NCBI GenBank assembly: GCA_036186865.1
Contig: AP025051.1
Coordinates: 25,778,330-25,842,329 of the forward strand
Length of the DNA stretch: 64,000 bases
DNA from: Eustoma russellianum
Lineage: Eukaryota > Streptophyta > Magnoliopsida > Gentianales > Gentianaceae
Direction: 5' to 3'
The position numbers and the translations under genes are program-made. The notes beneath the pieces are model-generated. The model did not search any database. It saw only the letters and a program-made list of their open reading frames with translations, and was not told the origin of the DNA. Positions 41,645 to 54,000 of this stretch are shown here, piece by piece. The first letter of the stretch is position 1. Each line of letters begins with the position of its first letter.

Positions 41645-44355
41645 AATACGCCAGAGGACATTGGTCGAGCGGCTGTGGATCATTTCACCCGTATGTTCAC
41701 TGCTCAGCCAATAGAAGATCGAACAACATTTTTATCCCCAATTCCTTCCTTGATTACTGCGGATGAAAACATAATGCTCACTGCTCTACCATCTTTGGAG
41801 GAAGTAAAAGCAGCTGTATGGAGTTTAGACCCTCATAGTGCTGCAGGTCCCGATGGCTATAATGGGTGGTTTTTTCGCGCTTGTTGGGAGGTTATTTGTC
41901 AAGATGTGCATAAAGCGGTACAAGAATATTTTCTTGGCTTCCCCGTTCCACGTGCCATGGCCCACTCGATGATTGTTCTGATCCCCAAAGGATCATCTCA
42001 ACGTACATTTAATGATTTTAGGCCTATTGCTTTGTCTACTTTCATGAGTAAGGTTCAAACGCGTATTCTTGCCACGCGGTTGAACGCGCTGTTGCAAAAG
42101 CTTATTTCTCCAGAGCAAGCGGGATTTCAAAAGGGAAGGGGTATCACAGAGCAAGTCTTATTAGCCAATGAATTAATACATTGGCTTGATAAAGGTGTGC
42201 GATCTCACAAATCAGTTCTTAAGCTGGATATGGCAAAGGCCTTTGATAGGGTAAATTGGCAATACTTGCAAGCCATCATGCATTGTTTTGGATTCTCCAC
42301 TATGTTTGTCACATTGGTATTAAATCAGTTGAAGGCTACGCATATTTCAATACTAACGAATGGTGTTCCGTATGGGTTTTTTTCGGCCTACTCGAGGGGT
42401 CAAACAAGGGGATCCACTCTCACCCCTGTTATTTATTCTTGCTGCTGAGGGTTTTAGTCGTGGACTTAAGTCTCTGGTTGATCACTCAGTTATACGACCA
42501 TACTCTATTGGCCGCATCCCTATGACCATTACACATTTATCTTATGCGGATGACTTACTTATATTTCTTGATGCTAGTCGACAAAATTTTCAGGCATTTA
42601 AGAATTTTCTATCTACTTATGAAAAAGTTTCGGGACAAGCGGTAAACTGGAACAAAAGTTCGGTAGTCTACTCGGATGCAGTTTCTACATCGCAAGCGCA
42701 GTGTATGTACTGCTTTACTAGGAGCACGGCAGACAAGCCTCCCGATGAAATACTTAGGCTCATATCTTCATAAAGGTATTACGCGATCAACACACTGCTT
42801 AGACCTGTTACAGCATGTTGACTCTAAACTCAATGGGTGGCAAGCCAAGATATTAAGTACTGCTGGTAGGCTTTTGCTCATTCGCTCTGTCCTTTTATCT
42901 ATACCTTTGCATGTTCTGGCTGCATCTGCTATTCCACGTAGTGTCGTTCGATCACTGGAAAGGCGATTTGCGGTTTTTTTATGGGGGCCTGATAGACGCC
43001 ATTGGGTTAAATGGTCAACCATTTGTTGTCCTACAAAAGAGGGTGGTCTAAACATTCGTAGTCTTGATAGCATTCAGCGTGCCTATGCAGCAAAATTATG
43101 GTGGCAATATCATGTGAGTTCAACTTTATGGAGGGAATATATGCGTCTACGCTATCAAAGAACTCAAACATTTGTTCCACGTATATATGACTCTCCTATA
43201 TGGAAACGAATTTGCCATATTAATTCACAATGTCAGACATTGGTGCAGTGGATTAATGGGGCACCAGTTTGGCTAAACTCCACGGGTTAGTTCCTGCTAA
43301 AGGATGCATATGAGTCTTTTCGATCTACGGCTCCATCTCTACTGTCTAACCAAATAGCCTGGGTACCATGTCAACGTCCGATGATTCAGGTATTTCTTTG
43401 GAAGCTCTTGCATAATGCACTGCCTTTGCCAGACAACCTCTCCCGTTTTATTCAAGTTCTGCCAAGTATATGTCCGTTTTGTCGAGCGGATTCAGCCTCT
43501 CACAATCACATTTTTTATCATTGTTCCCAAATCCGCCATGTTCGACATTATTTCAATGACTTGTTAGACATTCGGCCGACTCATGCCACTGGTTGGCGCA
43601 GCTTTATGATTTCGGTGTGGTTAGAAGCGGCAGATGGGTTTCTTGGTTGTATGCAGCGAATATATCTTGGAATCCTATTTTGGAATGTTTGGAAATTTTA
43701 TGCCGAATTGGTGTTTGATGATGGAACTTGGTCTCAGCAAACACTCCTCAAGAATATTCGCCTAGATATGTTTCTCTGGGCCAAGGCACAAAGCGGAACA
43801 AAAATAGTATCCAATATTCCTCGTCTCATTAGTAATGGTCTTTCTCCTCCTCTTCGTTTGTCTAGACTGCGGATTGTTCGTTGGAATCCTCCACCCGTTG
43901 GTAGACTAAAATTAAATACAGACGCCTCTGTTGGTTGTCACACTGCAGGGGGTGGAGCAGTATTACGTGATGCGCAAGGCTCTTTTATTCATGCCATCTC
44001 CTTTCCTCTGCGCCATGACTATCCAGTTAGGGTTGAAGCACAAGCTGTATTAATTTCACTTTTACATTATCTACCGATATATGGCCCATTACAGGTTGAG
44101 GTAGATTGTCACCAGCTACTCACGCTCATGCATGCTCGGTCTCCCTTAGCTCCGGATCTTCATCGTCTACGCACGTTTCTTGCTGAATCATCTATCCACA
44201 TATCTTATGCGCCTCGAGAGGTAAATCAAGCAGCGCACTATCTATCCCAGGAAGGCTCACGGACTATGCTCCTTACATCGTATTCCAAGCTTTCATTAGT
44301 GCTTGCACATATACGAGGGATTATTTTGACTGACTTCACGCTTCCAGCTTTTTGA
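41645..44355 (+). pseudogene. LINE-A ORF2: reverse transcriptase, zf-RVT and RNase H, broken
   Basis: Reverse transcriptase motifs run VLIPKGSSQRTFNDFRPI (about 41965), LKLDMAKAFDRVNW (about 42220), GVKQGDPLSPLLFI (about 42400) and the catalytic YADD in LSYADDLLIF (about 42543). A Cys/His cluster CPFCRADSASHNHIFYHC (about 43470) is the zf-RVT module. RNase H follows with LNTDASVG (about 43915), VEAQAVLI and a closing APREVNQAAHYLS, ending at TGA 44353-44355. The frame shifts near 42400 and 42700, and TAG at 43288-43290 interrupts it. The endonuclease half is missing. The enzyme would have copied LINE RNA at the target site. This copy is dead. Confidence 0.87.
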
Positions 44356-44988
44356 TCTTAACCCAATGGTGGATCCTAAAATGATGTATAGGTGTTTCAT
44401 CCTTCTGATGTCTCAGACTGTCTTCCATATGGATTGGCATTTCAAGAATTTCCCTGCCTGTCTCCTGCGGGATTCAGGCAGGTTTGGTATGTCTTGTCTC
44501 CTTCTCATCATTATTTTATCTTGTCTCCTTCTGCTTCATAACTGCCCCTTCCTGCTTGTTCTCTCATGTCTTGGGCTGTATATATTGCTGGCAAGATACT
44601 ACACACTGATGGCCTCCGCAGTCTACACTACACACCCAAGCTTTGTTTCTGAAGGCCTCCTGGATCGGACTAGCACTCTTCCCTGCTACAAATGGAGCTC
44701 TTGCATGTTATCAGCACTTATGACATACATGTCATCATTTTTATACGCAGATTTAACACATATCAAGGATGGTTGTATAAATATGTACGCTTTTTCCTTT
44801 GCCAGGGTTTTATCCACAAGGGTGGTTTTACCTGGCAAGGTTTTAATGCGGCATATCGTATACGACTGGAGATATGCTATTCTTAGCTCGTTATTTCATT
44901 TATTCTCATACTCTGATGCTTTGTAATATGGTTTTTCCTCCACCACAAGTGAGGCTTTATCAATAATAAGATATCTCTTGCTTAAAAA

Positions 44989-44989
<1 letters not shown>
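44356..44989 (+). other. LINE-A 3' untranslated region
   Basis: About 630 bp with no real ORF. Near the end is a CCTCCACCACAAGTGAGG element (CCTC/GAGG stem), also present in the opposing LINE (minus strand, about 45045-45062). It may be the structure that reverse transcriptase recognises. Confidence 0.6.

Positions 44990-45026
<37 letters not shown>
44990..45026. repeat. (TA)n tract shared by two LINE 3' ends
   Basis: A 37-bp pure TA run, with LINE-A ending on its left and the minus-strand LINE ending on its right, tail to tail. Confidence 0.95.
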
Positions 45027-45029
<3 letters not shown>

Positions 45030-45853
45030 GGGATGATTTTATTGAATGCCTCACTTATGGCGGAGGAAAACCATATTACAAGTATCTGAGTATGAAAAAA
45101 GGTGATACAAATCGCTAATGATTGCGCTTCTCCAGTCTTATATGATATGCCGCATTACAACCTTGCCAAGTAAAACCACCCTTGTGGATAAAACCTTGGC
45201 GAAGGAAAAAGCGTACATATTTATACGGCCGGGAATAGCGCCTAGTCTGAACGTGAAAGAATACATGTAAGGATTTGTGCTGAAAACTATAATGTTAAGG
45301 AACCAAGTGTTATTCCTTGAACCCGATGTTGCTGAGATTTCGTGCCTCGGTGATGTTGTAGTGCTGCAATTGATGATGCATATGGAATAACTGAATGAGA
45401 CGCGCTGAGAGAGGAGATGTTAGGACATAACTCCAGAGCAGTGAAGTTGCCGCGTGTGGATGAGGCCCCATCTTTACCGTGTACCTCATGAGAGCACAAA
45501 AGAGCAGTTAGGAGTAACAAAGTGATAGTTAGAGCTAGCAAAGGCGATGGAATCCAGACCATACCGAAGCCGTCTTTGCATGAGTTCAACCAAGACGACA
45601 AAACGTAGTAGGAGCCAATGTATAGTTGTTCATTAAATCGCATGACTATGTTTATAAGATTCCATGTTGTCCTCATAAGCAGCCGCCACCAGGGTAAAGC
45701 AGGCACAACAGAAAAAATGAGGTAGCAATTAATATAAGAGAGGTGTATGGAATGAACCTCAAACATAGTGAGCATATATATGAAGAATAAACGCACCAAT
45801 GTTGCATGTGTTTGAGAACACAGGCAACTATATGGAGATTGTGCTGCCATGTA

Positions 45854-46299
45854 TCACAGTCGGAATGCTGGCAGATGGAGATCCATGTGTAAGGCGCCAC
45901 GTACCTCACACGGTAGTTCATGGACTGAATTATAGAGTTGCATACCAGAAGAACGGTAGCCGTATCTTACCAGTCCGTGTGATGCCAAATTGGCTTTCCT
46001 TGGACAATATTGGATTGTTGAGCTGTTAAGCGTAAGGAACTGAGCTGCACGTGTGACGTCTGATGCCAATATGCCCGTGACACGCCCATTATCAGCCAGC
46101 AGATTAATCAGATTTTGACAGTCTGTTTCCACTACAAGGCTGTCATAATGCTGCGCGTAGTACATCAATGCCATTGTCATAGGTTGAGCCTCCGCCCTTA
46201 GAGGGCTCAAAAGAGGAAGCGGAAAGCATATGGCCAAAAGAAACAAGACCTTGGTCTGTTCAAAGTACAGCTCCTCCTGCCGACATTTTCTGTCCTACC
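45854..46299 (-). pseudogene. LINE-C ORF2 C-terminus (RNase H part)
   Basis: From 46294 the minus strand reads KMSAGGAVL, continuing the RNase H start DATVG found next to 57095. After a TGA and a one-base shift near 46250 it reads LRAEAQPMTMALMYYAQHYD, VVETDCQNLINLL (an acidic catalytic region) and YCPRKANLASHGL, ending at about 45854. Alignment with LINE-A RNase H is clear. Confidence 0.83.
46295..46299. repeat. Target-site duplication of E2, left copy (CTACC)
   Basis: CTACC directly precedes the TG start of the E2 LTR and recurs at 57095-57099. Confidence 0.95.
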
Positions 46300-48813
46300 T
46301 GTTGAGAAATATGTTTGAATAATTTTCAAAGTCATGATTTTAAGTGTTACATGTCACATATGGTGTTATAAATGAAAAAAGATAAATAAGTGAAGAAAAA
46401 TGATATTGATGTTTAGTTTTTTTTGAAATAATTTTCTAAAATGTGATGAATTGGTTGTTTTCATTTGCATATGATTTATACATGTTCATTATGTGAATAT
46501 TATGTGTTTTTGATGATTATTATTGTCTTGTGACTAACATGCCTTGGAAGTTTCTACAACTTACCAAAAAGGGCAAAATTGGTATTTTGAGTTTTGTAGG
46601 AACATGATATGGTGAAAATATTTCAAGGATTTATTCTTATCCTATTTATCATGACAAAGGTGATATCATGAGTATTTATGACCATCCGGGTCATTTCTGG
46701 AGTTTTCTTACACCAGGGGTATTTTGGTCATTTTACCCCCAAGGGTATTTTTGGTATTTTCACTCAAGGAATCTCTTGAGTATATTATTATCTTCATTCT
46801 GGAGCTGTGTTATTATTATTTTGAAGATAATATGGTGATCTTATATCTTATTCTCTCAACCGATGATATTATTGACTATAGCTGGATATGTGACGATTTG
46901 AGATGTCACATTCTATTTTTTTTCTTGAAGACCCTCTTATATATGTTATAAGAGAATATTTATCATCATTATTCAGAGATATTAAAGGTGTCAAAGGTGT
47001 GGAAATGTTCTTGACATATAAGAAGAAATATTGAGGAATTTCGGTGTTACACGTTGACATAATCTTGTCAAGTGTTATCTATTTATTTCTTCTTCAAAAA
47101 TCTGAGTTGCTACACTTATATATATGTGGAAAAACGTGACTAATCAGGTGGACATGATGTGGTATTCATTTTATGAGTTGGAGACAAGTGGACCAACCAA
47201 AAAGGAGCTAGTTGGCAAAATTGCCAACTTGGATTTTTTCTAAATATAGCCAACGGCTATATGGTTTCTTGGAGTATTTTTCAGCAGATTTTTTGAAGTC
47301 AAATGGAGCTCTCACATGTCCTATTATGTTGCTTGAAGTTGGGGATAATTTGGTGGTATTATCATTTCTTATTTTATTAAGAAAAATCAAAAAGAATTGT
47401 TGTTAAATTCTTTGTAGCCAACGGCTACTTCACATAATTGGTGCTGAATTTTTGATTTGAAAAAAGTAAAAGCTCACATGGCTATTCTCAAGCAAGGAGT
47501 TGAGGTTATTTTGGTGCATTATCTTCTTCTTATTATCTACATTTTGCAAAGGATAAATGAGACTATCCTAGGTGGAAAAAATCGGCCAACATGACATTGC
47601 CAAGGTGGACCAATCATTGTGTTTTATTTTGCCAAGTGTACAAAGCCAACCAATGATGAGAAGACATTTGGAGTTGATGATGAAGATGATGACACATTGG
47701 CATTCTTATCTTCAAGGCTCAAATCACACTATAAATAGAGGCATTGGTGAAAAAGATGAAACACACTTGAAGCTCACAAGCATTCTATAGCTTTCATATT
47801 CATCTTCTTGTTCTTGTTGTTGTATTTTGTTGTAGCAAAGGTGTTCTTGATATTTTGGTGAGCTACAAGCCTCTTGAGCTTCATTTGTAAGATTGATTAG
47901 CCATCTTTATAAGGCTACATCAATAGGTGTTGGAGGTATTGCAACTAAGTGTTGCTTAGAAGGTGTTTATCCAAGTCTTGAGTAGGGTTGGTGTATAACC
48001 CAAGGATCAAGCTTGGCTCTTGTTGTAAGGTGTTCATTTCATAGTGAAATCCAAGGAAAGGTGTTCCTTGGGACTGGAGTAGGTCACATTGACCGAACCA
48101 GGATAAATCCTCGGTGTTCTTCTCTTGTTTCTTTATTTCTGTTTTCTGCCCGTTTTTGACTGCAGTTTTCACCCAACTTCACACAATTTGAAAAAATAGC
48201 TAAACATTTTAAAAATTCGTGATTTTTGGTGGAGTTATACTTCAGACTGTTAGATTTCATTTTCAACAAGAATCACTTGATTTGAGCAAGTAAAAGTTAG
48301 TCTTTCAGTCTTTGAAAGATAACTGCTCCAATCTGGCTGCAATCTGACCAGTTTTGAGAAAAGTTAAATTCTGTATTTTTCAAGAATTGTTTGAGGTCAG
48401 AGTCTTTTGGAAACTTCATCTACACATCCTAAGGAGTGTTTTGATATAAAGATCAACCTTTTTGGTTGAGTATTCAAAGAGAAACACTATTTGCAAAATC
48501 AGCAACATTCGGTCCAATTCTGTCCAGATTGACCATCTAAATCTTTTAATTTGTTTGAAGGGTCAAACGATCTTATTTTTGTCTGATTTTTGGAAAGAGT
48601 CTTGTTAACTCATTGATGTTCAATTCTGGAAAGTTTCATAATTTTTGGAGTTGTGTACAATTATTTGTGAATTTTTGAAAAACGGGTTCTGAATCTGAGT
48701 TGGTCTCAGATTCTGTTTTCAAGGGGATTTTAACAAAGGGTTGTAGTGTAATTTCCGCTAACCACTATTCACCCCCCCTCTAGTGGTGTTCATTGCAGGT
48801 GCACGGTCCAACA
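46300..48813 (+). repeat. E2 5' LTR
   Basis: TGTTGAGAAATATG to GGTGCACGGTCCAACA, 2,514 bp. It contains the palindromes ATAGCCAACGGCTAT (near 47246) and GTAGCCAACGGCTAC (near 47416), a TATA box at 47730 and a C-run with TCTAGTGGTG before the end, as in E1. Confidence 0.93.
47730..47738 (+). promoter_or_regulatory. Candidate TATA box of E2
   Basis: TATAAATAG, a textbook plant TATA box, lies about 1.08 kb before the LTR end. The same spacing class is seen in E1. The 3' LTR copy is at 56011-56019. Confidence 0.7.
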
Positions 48814-48815
48814 TT

Positions 48816-48826
48816 TGGTATCAGAG
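48816..48826 (+). other. E2 primer binding site (tRNA-iMet)
   Basis: TGGTATCAGAG begins two bases after the LTR end. Confidence 0.9.
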
Positions 48827-48936
48827 ACAGACCAACACCACTCAAAAGAAGCAAGATTCAACACCGTACGAACAATACAAGGCCAAGAAACAACAATTCA
48901 TAATATACTGCTTGTCTCAAATCAAAGGTACATACT

Positions 48937-51027
48937 ATGGCTATTGTTTCTCACAAAGGTGAGTTGGAAGGTATGTCCACACAACGCCCTCCTCTTTTCG
49001 ATGGCAATAATTTTGTTCATTGGAAACTAAGAATGAGGCTATTCTTGATGGCTATAGACATCGATTTATGGTCTATAGTTGAAGATGGGCCATACATTCC
49101 AATGAAAGTTGTACAAGTTAGTGGAGTCACACAGGAGGTTGAAAAATATAAAAATGAATGGTCATCGGATGATAAAAAGAAAATGTCCATGAATGCTAAA
49201 GCTATGCAATTACTTTTGAATGGACTTACAACTTCTGAAGCAGGATATGTGTCAAATTGCACAAGCGCACACGACATGTGGAAATCACTTGTATTAAAGC
49301 ATGAAGGTACTAGTGGTGTTAAAGAGTCAAAAATAAACATGCTTATGACTGAATTAGAGACTTTCAAAATGTTGCCAAACGAATCCATAACATCTATTGA
49401 TTTGAGGATTACTAATATTTTCAATGCCCTTGAAGCTTTAGGGAAGTCATTTTCGAACAATGAAAAGGTTCAAAAGGTGCTACGAAGTCTCCCTGCTGAA
49501 TGGGATCCAAAGGTGACTGCAATCGAGGAGACAAAGTCAATCACCAAGATGGATGAATTGATCGGGTCTCTTAAAGTCTATGAGGTAAAACTGAACCAAC
49601 GAAAGTCTGAATCGTCTAAGTCATCTGGCAAGTCAATAGCCTTCAAAACAACCGAAACATATGCTAATAACGATGATAGTAATAGTGATACTGAATTAGA
49701 CGATGACTTGATATTGATTGCTAGAAAACTTAGAAAGTTTTTCAAACGCCCAAATAGGAATAGACAACATAATTCCTCTTCTTCTTCTTTTTCTCAATCT
49801 AAGAAAAATAACACAAACAAATGGTATAATAAAGAATTAAAGTGTTATGAATGCGGTCAAAAAGGACATATTTCATACGATTGTCCAACAAAGAAAAATA
49901 ATAATAACAACAACAATAATAAACAAGCCAAGGACAAGGAAGCTCAAACGTCAAAGACAAAGGAGTCTAAGGCAAGAAAAGGAAAACGAGCAATGAAGGT
50001 AAGCACATGAAGCGACTCATCCGACTCAGAATCCGAAACTGAGGAAGCTCAAGTGTGCTTCGTATCCAACGAGGTATGTTCTTCTTCTGATAGTGATTCT
50101 GATAGTGACATGACATTTGATGAAATATATGAAGAATTCCTGCGAATGCATGCTCACTGTAAGAGGCTCTCTAAAGAAAAGAAGAAACTAGTTGAAGAAA
50201 ATGACAAGTTGAAGACGTCCAACTTGGAATTTTCCGATCAACTAGAATCTCTTAAACAAGAGTCTACTAATACTCTTGATTCTTTAGAGAACAAAATTGA
50301 ATCATATAGGAAAGATGAACAAAAGTTACAAATGGAAAATAAAATGTTGAAATCCAAGTTAGAAAGTTGTGAAAATGAAATAGTGCAACTTAAGTCTTCT
50401 AAATTTACCTTAGAAAAAATGATAGAACAATTTAAATCGGGTGCAAATATGTTAGATACACTTATCTCATCACAAAAGTATGGCAATGATAAAACCGGTC
50501 TAGGCTATAAAGAAGAAAACGAAAAAGTAAATGAAAAGACTAAGTTTGTTTCATCTAGTACAAAGTTGCCATATAATACAAAATCAACTTTGCCTGCTAC
50601 ATCTTCTTCTACACCTTCTTCTACTCATATCAAGGCAAAAATACAACACAAACCCACCAATATGCACACGCATAAACATACATCTAGACAACCTAGAAAT
50701 CATGCCTACATGTATACAAATGCAACTAGACCAAATAAAATGCATCCAACTTTTTATGAACCTAAGCATAAGCAACGCTCATACAAGTCTTATAGAAATA
50801 CACATGAATATACATATAGAGCACCATATAAGAAACAAAATCGCATGCCTTATACACATTATCAGATTCGGTCATCCTATAATGATTATCAACCATGGCG
50901 CAACATGTATAACAATGCATCCTCACTTATGTGGAATAATCATCTATATGCTTATCCTTCTTACTTTAACCATGCTAAAATGTGCCTAGAAAGTATATTC
51001 AAGTTTGGATACCTAAGGGTTATCTAA
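48937..51027 (+). pseudogene. gag: E2 Gag with one in-frame TGA and a late frame shift
   Basis: Starts at ATG 48937. Residues 1-357 hold the copia Gag capsid region (NAKAMQLLLNGL, WDPKVTAIEE) and a zinc knuckle CYECGQKGHISYDC near residues 302-315. TGA at 50008-50010 then replaces the Trp codon seen at the same place in E1 (KASTWSDSSD against KVST-stop-SDSSD). The same frame continues 50011-51027 with an acidic stretch and a long coiled coil (about 50110-50440). Near 50979-50985 a further shift separates this frame from the conserved QVWIPKG. Without readthrough the product would lack the coiled coil. The rest looks well preserved. Confidence 0.87.
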
Positions 51028-51095
51028 ACAAGAATAATGCCCCTAACGTTCAAGGACCCAAATAAAGGGTACCTAAAACTTTGTCTCCATTGTAG
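51003..51095 (+). other. Candidate 93-nt intron at the E2 gag-pol junction
   Basis: A GTTTGG donor follows codon CAA at 51000-51002, the same codon as in E1. CTAAC lies at 51043-51047. The acceptor is a pyrimidine-rich stretch ending CCATTGTAG at 51095. The pol frame opens exactly after this TAG. Inference only. Confidence 0.45.
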
Positions 51096-54000
51096 GAAAA
51101 ATGCAAGGAATGCAAGATAGAGGCAAAGTCAAAGAATCTAAAAACCAAATGGTTTTTAGATAGTGGATGTTCGAGGCATATGACGGGCAACCCCAATCTA
51201 TTCACCGAACTTGAACATATTGATGGTGGAAAGGTAACATTCGGTGACAACAACAAAGGAAAAGTTGTTGGAAAAGGAACAATCGGGGACCCAAACACAT
51301 TTCAAATACGAAATGTGTTGCTAGTAAGCAATCTCTCTTATAATTTACTTAGTATTTCTCAACTTATAGATTGTGGTTATAATGTCTCCTTTCTTCCCAA
51401 TTCTTGTGATATAATAAATGAAAAAGGAGAAACGGTTTTAAAAGGAAATAGAGATGGAAATATTTATACCCTTACCTTAGATAACATGTTAAATGCTAAG
51501 GTTAAGTGTCTAATATCACATGACTTAGATGTGAATTTATGGCATAGAAGATTAGGCCATATAGGAATTTCAACCATTAGGAAATTATCTACAAAGAATT
51601 TAATTAGAGGTATGCCTAAGTTAGACTTAGATAATTTTCAAATGTGTGAAACATGTATTAAGGGAAAACACATTAAAGAAACCTTAAAACCGAAACATGA
51701 AGTGAGTACTAGTCATGTACTAGAATTGCTTCACTTAGACTTATTTGGTCCAAGTAGGACAAGAAGTCTAGGTGGACACTACTATGTGTGTGTCATAGTA
51801 GACGATTACTCACGCTACACATGGACATTGTTCTTAACACACAAAGACGATGCTCCATTAGCAATCGAAACCCTTATCAAGCAACTTGAAAACATTTACG
51901 AAGAAAATGTCAAAAGAATTAGAAGTGATAGAGGTGGAGAATTTAAAAATAAAGACATAATCAAATTTTGTGAACTTTATGGAATAAAACATGAATTCTC
52001 ACCACCTAGAACACCACAACTCAATGGAGTTGTTGAACGTAAAAATAGAACGATTCAAGAAGTTGCAAGGACAATGCTGTGTGAAAATAAATTACCTAAG
52101 TATTTATGGGCTGAAGCTGTTAACTGTGCATGTTATATTATAAATAGGCTCACTATTAGAAAGAAATTAAATAAAACGCCTTATGAATTACTAAACAATA
52201 GACAACCTAAAATAGATTATCTTAAAGTATTTGGATGTAAATATTTTGTGCTAAACACTAAGGATAATCTAGATAAATTTGAACAAAAGTCTATTGAATG
52301 CATATTTGTTGGATATTCAACTAACTCAAGAGCATATAGGTGTTATAATCCTGCATCTAGAAAAATAATTGAATCCATACATGTGAAATTCAATGAAAAT
52401 GCATGCTTTGAAGTTAGTGATAAACATCAACATAAACAAGAAACAAATGTTAAAAATATGTTTGATGATGATGTATTACTTGAGCCTGTACTTGATTATC
52501 TAGAACCAACTTCCCCTGAACAAGACATGCATGAACCCTTAGATGAAATAAATCAAGAAAATTTGCAATTGAAAGATGATACAACTAATGATCCAATTAC
52601 ATATGATAACATTCACACTAATGAAACATTTGAACAAGATGAGGGTGAACCTAGTCAATCTAGGAATTGGTGGCACCCTAGAGAATTAATCATTGGGGAT
52701 CCAAGTGTTAGAGTTAGAACACGTAGAAACATAAGTCAACTTGAAGGACATAGCTTAGTCTCACACATAGAACCTAAGAATGTTAAGGAAGCCTTAGGTG
52801 ACATATCATGGATAGATGCTATGCATGAGGAATTAAATCAATTCACAAGGAACAACGTATGGGACTTAGTACCTAAACCTGAAGACAAGTCTATCATAGG
52901 AACTAAATGGGTCTTTAGGAATAAAATGGATGAACAAGGAAATATTACAAGAAATAAGGCTAGACTAGTCGCACAAGGTTATAATCAACAAGAAGGAATA
53001 GATTATGAGGAAACCTTTGCACCCGTTGCACGACTAGAAGCAATTAGATTGTTACTTGCGATTGCAAGTCTAAGTAACATTAAACTCTTCCAAATGGATG
53101 TCAAGAGTGCATTCTTAAATGGATACATCCAAGAAGAGGTGTTTGTCAAACAACCCCCTGGATTCGAAGATCCAAAGAATCCTAACCATGTTTACAAGCT
53201 TAAGAAAGCTTTATATGGTTTGAAACAAGCTCCAAGAGCTTGGTATGATAGATTTGCAAACTTTCTTATTGCAAATAATTATCAAAGGGGAACCATAGAC
53301 AACACATTATTCCTAAGAAGAAAAGGTAATGATTTGTTAATAGTTCAAATATATGTAGACGATATTATCTTTGGTTCAACTAACCCTACCTTAGTAAAAG
53401 ACTTCGAAGAATGTATGAAGTCAGAGTTTGAAATGTCAATGGTAGGAGAGTTGAATTATTTCTTAGGACTTCAAATCAAACAAACCCCTCAAGGAATTCA
53501 CATTAGCCAACTTAAGTATATCAATGATATGATTAAGAAGTTTGGATTTGAAGAGTTGAAACCTACAACTACCCCTATGAGTGTAAGTACCAAACTTGAT
53601 AAGGATGAAAATGGTAAACCTTTTGATGACACACTTTATAGGTCTATGATTGGCTCTTTGTTATACTTAACTGCATCAAGACCTGATATTATGTTTAGTG
53701 TGTGTATGTGTGCTAGGTTTCAATCTTGTCCTAAGGTATCACACTATAATGCAGTGAAAAAGATATTTAGATATCTTAAGCATACACCTCACTTAGGACT
53801 ATGGTATGATAGAAACGCTAAGTTGGAATTACACGCATATAGTGATGCTGATTATGGTGGTTGCAAGTTAGATAGAAAATCCACTAGCGGCACATGTCAA
53901 TTCATAGGAACCAATTTGATCTCTTGGTTTTCTAAAAAGAAAGCTAGTGTAGCTCTTTCTACCACTGAAGCCGAGTATATTGCTTTGAGTTTATGTACTA

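Larger units (their letters stand above)
41645..44989 (+). mobile_element. LINE-A: 5'-truncated L1 element
   Basis: Contains the second half of L1 ORF2 and a 3' UTR. The 5' end is cut inside ORF2 and abuts a microsatellite. The 3' end (CTTGCTTAAAAAG) runs directly into (TA)n without a poly(A) tail. Its 3' UTR resembles that of the minus-strand L1 ending at 45027. Confidence 0.88.
45027..46299 (-). mobile_element. LINE-C 3' portion (distal to the E2 insertion)
   Basis: Minus-strand continuation of 57095-62017. Element E2 with its CTACC duplication separates the two parts. Holds the rest of RNase H and a 3' UTR of about 830 bp that ends at (TA)n. Confidence 0.87.

Noticed and set aside
41359..41714. 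Tyr/Ile-repeat frames over the microsatellite
   Set aside because: Direct translation of (TA)n and (GT)n on both strands. No protein expected.
45027..46299. Minus-strand LINE piece first taken as a separate element
   Set aside because: Reading frame and the CTACC duplication show it is the continuation of the LINE at 57095-62017.
46724..48172. Several 60-75 codon frames in the E2 LTR, repeated at 55005-56453
   Set aside because: LTR-borne chance frames, identical only through LTR identity.
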